DNA of 64,000 bases, taken from assembly GCA_022605955.1 (NCBI GenBank), contig JAKCOZ010000039.1:868001-932000 (forward strand), read 5' to 3'. Shown here one piece after another: positions 12,553 through 24,475 of this stretch (position 1 is its first letter; the number at the start of each line of letters is the position of its first letter). Position numbers and translations under genes: made by a program. The notes beneath the pieces were generated by a model. That model saw only the letters and a list, made by a program, of their open reading frames with translations, did no database searches and was not told where the DNA came from. Origin of the DNA: Rallus limicola (lineage: Eukaryota; Chordata; Aves; Gruiformes; Rallidae).

Positions 12553-13580
12553 CTGTCAAATCAGAAAGGAAATTAGAACAAATAGAAACAAATAAGTGTT
12601 CCATAGCATCAGAATGATTTATTTGCTCTCTGGCAGCACCTGCAACCCCCATGCACAGCTCAACCGTACTAAAATATCACAGCCCCTGTCCATAACAGTT
12701 TACAATCTATTAATCTAGAACCAGCAGACACAAAAAGGAATCACTTTTTTAAAGTTTTGGGGGAAAATAAAAAGATCTCATGATCACTATGTAACATCGA
12801 TTTACATGTTCAGGTTTTCTCTCAAGATGTGTCAATGTGACAGGTATCATTTACAGAAGACCAAAAATTCCTTTTCTTTTTCACAAGAGAATTCTAATCC
12901 ACATGTTAGTAGACAGTGCAAGGAGCTTTGGTTCTGAATTGTTTTTTTCTTCTGAACAGATTTCTCCAATTCTGTTCTGCATCATCTAAAATAAGTAAGT
13001 AGTTACTGATACAGAGATAAACAGTATGACAAACATTAGGACACTTGTTCAAATGGCTAAACACCTAATTATAGGTTTTACCTCAAATAACTGCAGAGAA
13101 CTAAAAGATAATTATCCAGTCTGCAATGCTTAATTTTTTGTTAAAATACCAGTACAGGCTTTCTGAAGATGACTCATGTTACCTTAAATGTATCTCTCAA
13201 AATGGGACATCACAACCTCCAAAGGATCTGTTTCTTTCCCCTAATGTGCTGGGATTTTTGTTAACTACAATTCAGACATTAGCTTCAGATATCAGTTACC
13301 CGGAATGAAACCTACATAAAGATGTGATATCTCTGATGTTTGCTAACTTTATTAACAGCAAATCAATGAGTTTCAGTCTGTAAATATCTCATTACTAAAT
13401 ATTTGTTACAGGAGAATACTCTACCAGAGAGCAAAAGATGTTGTTTGAGACACTCCCCAGATAAGACTAATATCCTTGCTGGTGCAAAAATCTTGCCTTT
13501 GATTACATGATGAATATCTCCCTCTCAACTAATTTGTGTAATATGTCCAACATAACTTTTCTGTGCTCTTCTTTACTTAC
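12553..13580. other. AT-rich non-coding DNA
   Basis: Nothing is recognised. If both flanking minus-strand exon candidates were real, this would be the intron between them. Confidence 0.5.
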
Positions 13581-13628
13581 GAACATGCCTGGAACCTTTT
13601 CTGCAAATAAATGAATACATGTTAAATC
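13581..13628 (-). other. Candidate internal exon (unassigned)
   Basis: On the minus strand an acceptor with a T-rich tract (ACTTATTATTCTTTTAG) precedes the segment, and a consensus donor GTAAGTAAAG follows it. The 48-bp interval is exactly 16 codons and is open in the frame containing LFAEKVPGMF. It would splice in phase 0 to the candidate at 12491-12552. No gene is recognised. A second possible acceptor (TTTATTTGCAG) lies inside it and would leave only 20 bp. A chance origin is likely in such T-rich DNA. Confidence 0.2.
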
Positions 13629-13839
13629 CTAAAAGAATAATAAGTAAATAAATAGAAAATAATTAAGAGAACAGTAAATACGTATCAAAATAAAACTATG
13701 ATGGGGGTGCGTATGTGTGTGTGCTCCACAGATTCTTATGCTCAGCAGCCATACTGAATGTTTGATTGTTTGAATATGGCATAATGAAAGAGTTTTGCTT
13801 TAAGTCCAGAGATGTTTTTGCCTTGAAAAGCCAGAATCA

Positions 13840-14430
13840 AAACTCAATAGTTACTATTGAGCAAGGTATTCTTTATTGCAGCACTGGGCACACAGGGGAT
13901 AACTTCTTCTTATGCATGCAACATTTAAAGCATATTTCTCATATTTATACAAATTAACTATACATACTCATTATAATTTCTAAGAAAAGGCAGGGTTATG
14001 CAAACTATTTCCAGGAAGTCATTTACATTAACTCCTCCCAGAGAGAGCATGATCAGTGACACTCAGGGGGTCTTCTGGTGGTCTTCAGGGATGAAGGCTC
14101 GATGTCTTCTTCTCAGTGAACTTTTTACCTTTTCCTTCAGCACATACCCTTTATGATTTTCTCCAGAGTCTCAAAAACACATTCCTGCACAAACTAGTTT
14201 GGAACGCCTTTTAGCTGAAAACAAGATATAGTCTGTCTCTTAATTGGTTCTCCGTCTCAATATTTATTACTTTTCTGGTTTCACTTTCTTTATCTTCAAG
14301 GCTGTTCCACTGTTAGGGTTAAATTTTGTAGCTACTCTAGCAAAACTGCTCAAACGGCTATAGCCAAACTCCAATAAAATCCAAATCACACAGATGCAAC
14401 TCACACTTAGGATTGGTATTTTTTAGTATA
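13840..14430 (-). mobile_element. Probable ERV LTR (minus strand)
   Basis: Read on the minus strand, this contains a GCAATAAAGAATACC motif (revcomp of about 13866-13880; AATAAA at 13872-13877) next to GCCCAGTGCTG and a TATAA-like box near 13940-13946. That is the R/polyadenylation layout of ERVL-type LTRs as I remember them from birds. Base composition is richer and more even than the flanks up to about 14430. Clean TG/CA termini and target duplications are not visible, so both edges are estimates. No gag or pol sequence is attached. It could be an unrelated decayed repeat. Confidence 0.4.
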
Positions 14431-15779
14431 TCATAGGCCACTAATGCCACTAAAGACAAAACTATATCAACCCTGTTGGATTTTATTTTTTTAACCAATT
14501 ATGGGCAGTTCATTAAGTTAAATGAATAAATCTCCATACTATGGGTAATTATGTCATGTGTCTACGTGTACAAGATATTTCATATGTATGCTAAATGATA
14601 CTGTTACCATAAAAATACAAGCTCAACAATGAAGAAAATTTAAAACCACGCTGTCCAGTGATCTAAATAATGCAGAAATCAGCTAGTGTAGTCCCAAATC
14701 TGCAAAGACTTTAATCAGTCCTGGGGATAGAATTCAGATATTTCATATTTAATGCATGTTTGTTAAAGCCTATATTATTACAGCATTGCATAATTATTCT
14801 TAGAGATTAAGAAAAAAAAGTTTATAACCTTACGTTGTTTGTCTATTTTAGAGTAAGGAGAGTGATTTTAACCTTTCCTTCCGATACTCCCTATTTCTTC
14901 TTTCACAGTGACTTCTATAAAAAAATTCAAAGTCAAGCAGAGACATAAATATGAAAATCATATTCCAGTTTCCCTTGGATTTTAAACCTGTAATCAAGTT
15001 GTTGAAGATAAATAAGGTAGAATATAATTCTATTCTTGTGTTTCCTTCTGTCAGTTAAGGACTCTCTTTTTAAAGGTACCCAAGGTACAAGGATGATTAA
15101 GAATATTGTTTTCTTAGATTCAGTTTCTGAAATATAACTAGGTGTTTTAGAGTACAAAGATGCAATCATTGCCCTGACATTTAATAAATATTATAATAAA
15201 TAGTATTAATACATTAAATCAATAAATACCTTAATGAACAATATCTAATAAACTCTCAGATAGAGGCAACATAGAAGTAGTGGACAGACCAATTTTTTAA
15301 TCTAACATTAGATCTCAAAAATAATCTAAACAAATCATGTACATCCCTTAGAGTCGCTGAAAATAAAGGATGTACTTGAAAGAAAAATTAATACCACATT
15401 ATAGGCACCTCTATAGAGTAAGGGGCAATGAATCACCTCTTTCTGTATATTGTTTTGGTCTGTTAACTGTAGAAATCCTAGTCAGCTGGCTTTGGTTTTT
15501 TGCACTTTGGACAGATGAGCTGGCACCCCCTGACTGCAGGACTGCTTAGGTTGTGGTATGCAAGTAGCACTGAGTGCTATTTTCAGGCTCCTAAGTTCTG
15601 CTGTATACAGCTGAACTGTTGCTGCACTGTGTGAATATATTTGCTCAGGTCAATAGTGCTCAGGTCAGGGACTCCACTGAGCAGTGCAGTCATGCCTAAG
15701 TGTGTCATAGGAGGGATTGTTAGTACAGAGAGGACAGTAATTTGGTCAGATAGACCCGAATAACTGTGAGGGTAGCATA
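14431..15779. other. Non-coding DNA, mixed composition after 15470
   Basis: The first kilobase is AT-rich with no recognised element. The last 300 bp (15470-15779) is distinctly richer in GC and contains a local direct repeat of GCTCAGGTCA (15643-15652 and 15658-15667). I cannot assign it to a repeat family. Confidence 0.5.
15643..15669 (+). repeat. Direct repeat GCTCAGGTCA, 15-bp period
   Basis: Two exact copies of GCTCAGGTCA lie 15 bp apart. Each contains AGGTCA, the nuclear-receptor half-site, giving a direct repeat with nine bases between half-sites. This is not a standard DR1-DR5 spacing, so function is doubtful. Confidence 0.5.
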
Positions 15780-15975
15780 AAAACCAAAAAAAAACAACCC
15801 AAAACCCCCCAAAATCACAACAATCAAAGAAAGCAAACAAACAAACAAACCACAGCCAACAAAACAAACAAAAAAATAAAAAAATCAAACCACCTTCCAA
15901 AAAAACCAAACCCAAACGAAAGAAATAAAAAAACCTGAAAAACAGAAACACAGAAGTCCCTAAAACAAACACAAC
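15780..15975. repeat. A/C-rich low-complexity tract
   Basis: Nearly 200 bp of A and C on the plus strand, including AAAC tetramer repeats around 15832-15850. A 129-codon minus-strand frame runs through it and translates to F, L, V, C and W-rich low complexity, so it is not a gene. Confidence 0.9.
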
Positions 15976-16489
15976 AGTGTTTCTGATTACTGGAAGAACT
16001 GAATTCTACAGATATATTTCCAACCTGCTTGAAAACTATTGCTTCATTTCAAAGTGTGTTTTTTTTTTAAATTTGACTTTTTAAAAAAATGGTGTCCTTA
16101 GATGAATTCTAGAAGTTTTACTAAAAAAAAGAATCTTAACAATCTTCTGTGCTATATAGAAGCCCTTGCTTTACAACAATACAATTGAAATAGAGGAAAC
16201 AGACCCAAGCTGAATGGAAAATCAGTAGAATACACACACATACACACCTCCATCAGAGTTTTATTTTAATATGCATTTACTGTTCTCTTCATTATTATTT
16301 TTTCTTCCTGTATAATTTGTCTTAACACTTTTATAGTCCATTATCAATAATTTGTGGGAGAACAAAATAAAAATAACCTAGTCCTTCTTTTTACCCATAA
16401 AGAAAGCCAAGATGAACTATAAAGCAGAAAGTGAGAGAAGGTGGTGTTTTATATTGGAAAGAGAAATCCATTCCTGTTTTCACAGAAAC
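15976..16489. other. AT-rich non-coding DNA
   Basis: No element is recognised apart from short T-runs and a short CACACA patch near 16232-16246. Confidence 0.55.
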
Positions 16490-16625
16490 ATGGAATCACA
16501 GAATTGTAGGGGTTGGAAGGGACCTCTAGAGATCATTGAGTCCAATCCCCCCTGCCAAAGCAGGTTCCCTAGAACAGGTCGCACAGGTGGGCATCCAGAT
16601 GGGTCTTGAATACAAGTTCACCACA
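16490..16625 (-). mobile_element. CR1 LINE 3'-end fragment
   Basis: The plus strand reads as a reverse-complemented CR1 tail: ATGGAATCACAGAATTG, then GGTTGGAAGGGACCTCTAGA, a CCAATCCCCCCTGCC block, and CAGGTGGGCATCCAGATGGG. It is about 135 bp, 5'-truncated and non-coding. It is well preserved compared with the fragment at 396. Confidence 0.93.
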
Positions 16626-18426
16626 CTAAAAGTTTTGGTTGGGATGATGTAGAAAGACATAAATGGAATAAATCAACATGAGTGGATACCTTTATTTTTC
16701 TGTCTTAATGTAGATAACTATCTAATTCAAACTATCTAAAGTTTCTAGGGTTATAGTAATTAAGGAAGATGGAGCGTAGAGAGAGTGAGATGCCAAGTCA
16801 TCTTGGAAAAGAATCCCATCTCTGAAGACAATTTTGTTCCTTGTTAACATGAGTACAACAGTAGTATCCCTTCTTTTTCTTAAGTACCCTAAGCACTGTT
16901 CTAAGCAGCAGCTATGAATCCTAACTACAGAGAAAAGCTTATTTGACCTAATTTTAAACAATAACATAATATTGTTCATCAAATTACAATGTGGGATACA
17001 TAAAGAAGTTTTATCCATCAGTTCCCATTCAATATCAAAACAACACTGATGATGCATCCTCAAGGTGTTTTCTAGGTCCTCAAAGATATTATTGTCACAA
17101 ATATTGAAGATCATGACATATAATTTATGTAGGAAATGAGCCAAGTTATGATTTTGTTAATTTAAGACCATCAGCAGAATAAGTTTACCCACAGAAATTA
17201 TTCTAAATATAATTAATAGATATAACCGTAAATAGTATTCATGTGAAGCTGTTCTCCAAGTGTTAAGTGGTTGTTATGGTGATAACATATTAAACTAAAA
17301 ATTACTATGAAAGTTACTCAATATTAATTCTAAATTTGAAAAACTATCAAGAGAGTTAGGAAATGACGATTTTTAAAAAATGATTCACAGCACCTGCATG
17401 TGTTTCATGTGCAAAATTAATTGCTGTATTAAATTAGCAGAATGACATTAACATTAAGGGACCATTAGTATCATTCATAATTATTCATTATCTTTAAGTT
17501 GAATCGTAACTCATTACCTTGACGTACTGTATTTATTATTAAAAAGGTTAGCTTTTCAAAACTCTAATTATGGGTACAGAGTATATGGAAGATATAATAC
17601 ACATAGCAAGGAAACCTAAAAATAAATATTCTCAAGTAATTTTTTGGTAAAAAAAAAAATGGAGTATTTTGTGTAGAAACTTATTCCAATTGGGGTGAAA
17701 CCTGGGAATAAGTTACAATACCATATGTTGATGGAAAAGGAAAGAAAAAATGGAAGGAGAAAAAAAAAGGAAAAGCAATGGCATCAAGGTGTTCATTCAC
17801 TATTCTTAATAGTCTATATGTTACAATGCATATTTTTAATTATATTCTTTAAAGTAGGATGTGATAAATGACCCCAAAGTTCTATTAGGTGTATAGCTCT
17901 GATTTTTTTTAATATTTTATTTAAATATTTTCATCGATCATATGAAGATATTTGCTTCTTTTGGGGACCCTACACATAGACTGTGCAACCAGTCTGAAGT
18001 GTGTTTTGATTCTGGATTATGGTTTGCACACATATACAATTGTACTTTAACATTTATTCCAGTACAGATTTCTGCTAATGTAAACTAGGGTTTCTAGAAC
18101 CATGTATTTAATCTTTACTCAAGTGCCCTGTGACAGATGGATTGGCTGCACAGTCCCAGTTCTCTTCTGACATACCCCTAAGTGGCAATTAGTCTATGTC
18201 TTACATAGCCTCAGCTGTTCTGCACTGACAATGATAAACAATAATAAAAGCTTTACTGGCTTCAGTGGAGACACCAGCTGAAAGTGATGCCGTGTTACCA
18301 AGCAATTAATATAGTGATAGCTACTGAAAAAAGCAAAACTGCACATTTCAAGATTATCTTAAGCTTTTTGAGGGGAAAAAAATAAATCCAATTAAATAAG
18401 CTTTTATTTTTCTTTTTTTTTAAGGC
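16626..18426. other. AT-rich non-coding DNA
   Basis: No gene or transposon is recognised. The 140-codon minus-strand open frame at 16722-17144 has no recognisable domain and no splice or promoter support, and its composition matches its surroundings, so I treat it as chance. A purine-rich patch lies at 17738-17777. The stretch 17340-17560 is rich in TAAT cores and looks like possible conserved non-coding DNA, by inference only. Confidence 0.5.
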
Positions 18427-18505
18427 ACTTTTATACAGTATTACCAATTTTTTCATGCTTGGCAATGATTACTTTTATACAGTATTACCAATTTTTTCAT
18501 GGGCA
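18427..18505 (+). repeat. 44-bp tandem duplication with perfect 31-bp core
   Basis: The 31 bp at 18427-18457 (starting ACTTTTATACAGTATTACCA) recurs without a mismatch at 18471-18501. The offset is 44 bp, so the first unit plus its 13-bp tail forms a tandem pair, with partial similarity continuing after copy two (GGCAA). Perfect identity in otherwise decayed DNA points to a recent replication-slippage duplication, or to an assembly duplication. Confidence 0.95.
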
Positions 18506-18515
18506 AAAATTTTCC

Positions 18516-21500
18516 ATGTGTTTAGGAGACTAAGGTGAATTATTTTCTACTCCTCCCAGCCTACTCACATGTACACAAACATCTTTAGACACTTAAAACC
18601 TCTGTCCTGTCACTCTCCTAGAGACAGCATTAATCATGTTAGAACAGAAATTCCAGGCAGCAGTACCAGACCCTAGCATAGGAGTCACATCACATCTAGA
18701 AAGGTGTGTCAAGGCTTATATCTTGAATCATTGCATAATCCTGTATCTTGGGTCTTTTACCTTAAACCTACTCTTTTCATGTTTCTCTGACAGACTGGCA
18801 AATTAGTAAGCACTAATACTATTTGGCATTTACAAGAATGCACAAAGCTTAAGAGACTTTCCGAAACCAATGGATGAACTGTATCTTTCCTAAAATATAC
18901 AGGTATATCCACCGAGTTCAGGTTTTACACTAACATTTGCTTGAAAATCATCCTTTTTATTATAAGCCTGATGCTAGCTATGAAAAATGTACCCAAGAAC
19001 ACCATATATTATTAAGCTTTTCAATTAGAAAAAGATCCATGGACATCCAATATTTAGCATAGCCTTTCAGCCCCTTCTCACTAAAGTTACAAATACTGCA
19101 AATGTAAGGATGGTGGCTGCTGGAATTAATTTCTTTTATTTCAGAGCATTCAAGAAATAGAATATGCTATGACTGGTTCACATCTGATGATCTTGTTATT
19201 TAAGAAAAAATAAAAAAACTTTCCTTTCACGTAGGAAAATATAGGGCATTGCATTACCTAAGAGGAACCTGCATTGAAAAAAGAATGATAACCTAATGAG
19301 CTGCAATCAGCTTTTGATAGTACTAGAAAGGCAGTGATAACTTGTCATATTGCAGTTTAACTTCTCAGTCTCTTCTTTCTCCATGTTCTCACCCTCTCCT
19401 TCCTCAACACCTACTGGGAATTCAGGTACTTATCTAACCTCTTCTTTCACAGATGTTCTGAAGCAAGTCCAATATCTCCCACTTTAACCCTAAAGGTGGG
19501 CACTCTTTTTACTAATTGTGTAACTTCACATGTTCTATGCATCTGGGTAAAGGAAACCAGCTATTCCACAGACACCTCTGTCTTGAAATTAGCTGCTGTG
19601 CTCCTGGTACCCAGAATGTTACCTCTGAAATAATTCAGTTTGTCTCTCCTAAAAATGTGCTCTCCCGTAAACTGGACTCTCCTCTTTCAGCAGGACAAAA
19701 GGACCACCAATAATCTGGAACAGCAAGAAAGACACATTCAACAGTATCAATATGCATGCCCCAGAGCATACCAAATCCTATTTCCAGCTAATCCCAAGGG
19801 ATTTTCCTTGCCTTTTTCTCTCTAAATGAAACATTTTATCTTAATTTCATTCCTTCTCAAGAGATACTGTGCAGCACAAGTTAAAAGTAGAAAAAGTTAA
19901 CTCAAGTAAGTTGGATGGTTTTCTTCAGATATCCATATTTTTTCAGATGAAATTGCACCCTTACTCCAATACCTAAATTTTGAGCTGTCTAGCAATATTT
20001 AGATTAATGATTTAAAAAGCTTTCTCCATTCCTCTCCTCTCCTTTCCAATTCTCTTTCTCTACTGTGATTGACTCTTCTCTGAAGTACCTCTAGGCATCA
20101 AGTAAGCCAAGTGCAGTTGGTGAATTGGAATGCAGTCATTGACAGGAGTCAATTGCTTGCACACAATTATCATCTAAATTATTTTGCAAAACTATTTTAC
20201 ATGTTTCCTGCTTAAAAGCATGGTTACTTCTTTATTCTTGACCTTTCTTCTATTACTTTGAATATCCTTTCAGATGAATGACAATAGTTTTTTAGTTACT
20301 GATTTTGTTCACAGTCAACTTGGCCATTTCATACTTGTTTTCTCTCCCACTTTTTCTTGCCCACGTATTTCTGAACAAACACGATTTCTAAAGACTTCCC
20401 AACTCAGTAATGTGACACCCTTTCTTAGGGAGAAAGCACCTCATATAATCCAGCTTCCAAATCTTTAAAATTAAATGGAATCAGAGCGGTTTATTTTGCA
20501 CAGTGGCAATAATAATAATAAAAATAAAATCGGCTAACCGACCCCTTAATGGAATGCTACGTCAACAGTTACGCTATCGTTCTTCTTCCTAGTCAGACTT
20601 CAGTACCTGAATATCTCACTTTCATCTTCCTGTTATCTCAAGAGTTGTCTGCTCTATTCTTATTAATAATCTCCCTTCATCTCTTTCTTCTCCCCCATCT
20701 TTTCCTTTGAACTAGCATGACTGAAAATAACCTTACAAAGTCTCTAGGTAGGAAACTCTCAAATCAATGAGAATTCCACAGGAATAAAGAATTACTTAAT
20801 CATCCAAATGTTATTTGGCTGATGTTAAAAAGTCAGCAGGAGGAGCTCACAACATTAATTTTAATCAGTTGTTTAATAATTCTTCAAAACAGGGCCTCTT
20901 ATATGAAACCTGTTTGCACAAATCCCCTTGGTGTTTGGACACACTATATATCCAAATATAACTGAACTTGTATTTAAAATTTAACAAACATGATAGATGT
21001 CTCTTGGGGTGGAGCAGCTGGACCTTTGGATGTAAAAGCTGTGAGTCCTTATTGCCTGAACTAAATGACCTAGCTTTCCTAGCTCAAAGGCTAGATTAGA
21101 TTAAAAAATGATTTGTAGTCCAGTCACTATGGAGGCACTGAAACACCCTTAATTGTGGACTGCGTGAATACTCACATAATGTTTTCCTTTATTATTTATC
21201 TTTGGTCACTGCCTTGTCTCAGCAGGCTGGTCTGATTATGGCTTCAAAAATCTGTTTCGTTTTTACTCCAGAAAGATCATTTCTTTCGACCTTCCTCCTA
21301 AACTGTTGAGAGCACCCTGTATTTATCTTTCTACCATAGACACAGCTCCAAACCAGATGCACTGATCCAAAAATCAGTTTTATGGAGAAACACACTGAGG
21401 AGTCAGAGATGGGAAGAGCCTATTAGGGCATCCTCCAGCCATTACATTCATGCATACACTCACTTGAGGAAAATGCCTGGAGCAGAAAATTGCACAATAT

Positions 21501-24334
21501 AGATTTATAAAGTTCCTGTGTGTAGCAGCAAATAGGCAGGATTTAAATTTAAAACTGATAAAAGGATATACTTTGTTGCACATGCATAATTAACCTAGAG
21601 AGCTCCTTGCCATAAAAATATCACTGAGGCCTTAAAGATTAGCAGAATTTTAAAAAGGATTAAACATTTATATGGATAATGAGAGCATTCACATTTGCAT
21701 GGAATTAGATTTCTTTCTTTTAAAAAAAAACAAAACAACACAACAAACTGTCTTATTTCAGGACATAAACCAACAAGTAGCCATTGAGAACAAGAATAAA
21801 TTTCCCTTCTAAGGAAAGTTATTGTATAATTGTTCATTTCAAATTCTTTATGAGCATGTGGTTCTAGTCATTGACAGCAGCAAGATGCTGGAGTACACAG
21901 GAACATTGGCTGATCAAGAGTAGCAATTTCCAGGCTCCTATTGACCCATGCTAATGACTGCACAGTTACAACAGAGGAAAAAGAAATGGTTTGTCATTCA
22001 AATTTGTTCATGAGGACATAAAAGCAGCACACAGACACAGAAACATTTCATAAGGAATTTCTGCTTCTTTTGCGGCAAGGAATGCTTCTGGATAGATGTT
22101 TCAGGGAGTATTTAATGAGTGAGTGGCACAGAAATAAAATTATTGGCATGAACAAGTTAATGACCAATTAAGTACAAAAACAAAACTAAATTACTTGCAT
22201 TGGTACCTAATTTAAAACTGTGATTGTAATCCAGGTAATGGAGCTCTGCTGGAAGTGTTCTTAGCACTCCCCTAACAAAAAAGTCATTACTGACTGGCCT
22301 GCTGCTTCATATAATTGCTGTGATAAGCCACTGCAAATATAATTGGCTTTAGCTGCAAAATATTTCATCATAAAGCAAGAACAACAGTTGTACTTTGATT
22401 TATATATTTATAGCAACTTAAGAAGATCATTAACACATTTAGTTTCTAGACATTTTACTAAGCCAGAAAGTGTAATGAAATGCAGAAAGGATCTTTAAGA
22501 AAGAGGACACTTTTCTGTAAATTGTGTTCTTTTTGAACACCAAAATGACTTAAATGAGCACATTTATTCTGTTAGAGGGAAAAGGAAATTCAGAGTTATT
22601 TCCATACTCTTTTTTGCAAGTTTTTTCTGTTATACTAGTATAAGAAAAGTCCTAGTCCTAAACGGACTCTGATGAATTGTGTATATTTCCTATGTTTTCA
22701 TGGATGTACAGTATCATGCTCTGTTCTCTGTCTAGCTCAAACAAGAATCCGCAGTAGTGGTAGATAAATTTCTTTAAAATAATGTGTGGATATTCAATGG
22801 ATAAACCATAAAAAACCCACAGAATTTTATTCTCTTGATTAAGACCCCCAATTCCCATTCTTCCAATAGTTGTTCTAATGAACGAGTTTATCAGTGGGAG
22901 CTTTCCTAGAAGCATTCATTTTTAATTGAGTATTAAGCATATTCACGATAATCTCATTTTACAAAGTGTGTACACTGGAAACTTAATTATAAAGAGCTGA
23001 AGTCAGCCAGTCATTAAATAAAACATGGAATCATATAACACATGACTTGTGTGTCCAGTCAAACATGAGAGCCATTTAAATGATCAATATGGGCTACCAC
23101 AACTAGGAATTTAGCTAGACATGTTTGTATATCCCTATTCCTATATTGGCATATGCAAGCACAGATACTGCACGTGCTCCTTGTCATTCTAATGGAAAAT
23201 TGCATAGATTAGTTCGCGTATTTATATTTCAACTAATTAACTAACTATATAATTAAATAGACCAACCAACTATATGTGGGATTTGGGGGTCTAAATCTTC
23301 TATTTTCCTTCCTTAACATGGCTCTGGTTGTGTTGTTCATGGAACAAATATAAAGTGTAATTTGAACTAAGCAAAGTTAATAAATTACAATTCAAGAAAC
23401 AGATATATAAAATTATGTTGCATATAGGTTGGCTGACACATTTATCACAAATCTTAATTCACTTTGACAGGGGAATTACTGCATTATTATTAGTTTTAAA
23501 AATATTTTTAAAAATATAATTAATTAGGTAGAATACTTTTAAAAGTCATGTTTTCCTAAGCATTAACAGCAATCTAAAATTATTTGAAGCAAAAATTCAG
23601 AAATCTTAGAAGTGTATTTGTAGAATATAGGTGTCAATGTCAGCTAAAGCTTTTGATAAAACTTTATAGAATATTTTTACTAGAAGCTCATAAAATTCTT
23701 CATAATAACCTGAAAGGTACATCTGGCCTAGCAATTCAGCCCAGTCTTGCAAACCCTTTCGAGCATGCTGACCTTTGAGTATGAAAGAAGTTCCACTGAC
23801 ACTAATGGATTTTGGATCAAACCATAAAAAGAGCAACCATCCAAAGTAACACCTCTCATCACCAGAGGACTGCATCTGTTCACTTCCTCTATCATTAGCA
23901 CAAAGAGCCAACCATTCATAAAGGTTACAATGTCATTGTGAAGAAATTCAGGAATCACTGATACTGCCTTATAATCGATGTGTCTTTAGACATTAAATCA
24001 TCCACTGAGTTAAAAAAATGGTCTGATCTGCTGCTTCATTCCATGTATAATACAATAGTACTACTCTATGTTCTTTTTTTGGACAGAAAAAAGCAGACGA
24101 TAGGGAATAAGTCTGATTATTTTAAGTCAAAAATATTCAAGTTGGTCTCCTTTACTAAGCAGGAAAGAGACAATGGAAGAAGAAAACATCTCCTATTCCC
24201 TTTGGAGAGAACATAGCAATTTTTATGTTAGAACATCTGTGCTTGAAATTCCAATTTTCCCTTAATATGGGTTTGATTTCCTTAGAAACAATACCATCTT
24301 CATAATGCAAGTAATTACTTTTCCATTAAACTAT
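18516..24334. other. AT-rich single-copy non-coding DNA
   Basis: No gene or mobile element is recognised in this 5.8 kb. The minus-strand frame at 23606-23911 (101 codons) and the other short frames lack domains and context. Local items are an AAT run (20509-20529), a CpG-dense patch (20531-20580) and two evenly composed stretches (21840-22150, 22190-22560) that could be conserved non-coding DNA. A 44-bp splice-bounded open segment at 19862-19905 is too weak to call. Confidence 0.5.
20531..20580. other. CpG-dense patch in AT-rich DNA
   Basis: At least five CpG dinucleotides fall in 50 bp, including the perfect inverted repeat CGGctaaCCG (20531-20540). The flanks have almost none. The origin is unknown. 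Confidence 0.5.
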
Positions 24335-24470
24335 TGTACAGGGTTTGTATAGAGCAGAGTCAATTTTTTTCACAGCAGCCTGTATGATGCTGTGTTTTGG
24401 ATCTGTGACTAAAACAGTGTTGATAACACAGCAGTGTTTTGGCTGTTTCTGTGGGTTGCTTGCACAGTGT

Positions 24471-24475
24471 CAGGG
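24471..24475 (+). repeat. Left target-site duplication CAGGG
   Basis: CAGGG immediately precedes the TG start of the inner LTR and recurs at 25498-25502 just after its CA end. A 5-bp duplication fits retroviral-type integration. Confidence 0.75.

Noticed and set aside
15583..15972. 129-codon minus-strand open frame
   Set aside because: Most of it is the A/C-rich tract. The hydrophobic F/L/V/C composition comes from T/G-rich DNA, not from a membrane protein.
16722..17144. 140-codon minus-strand open frame
   Set aside because: No domain is recognised, codon composition equals the local AT background, and there is no splice or promoter context. A chance frame is the simpler reading, although it is the longest one outside repeats.
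19862..19905. 44-bp segment between a good acceptor and GTAAGT
   Set aside because: Only one frame is open and the segment is short, with no partner exon in phase nearby. It is consistent with the chance rate of such pairs in this DNA.
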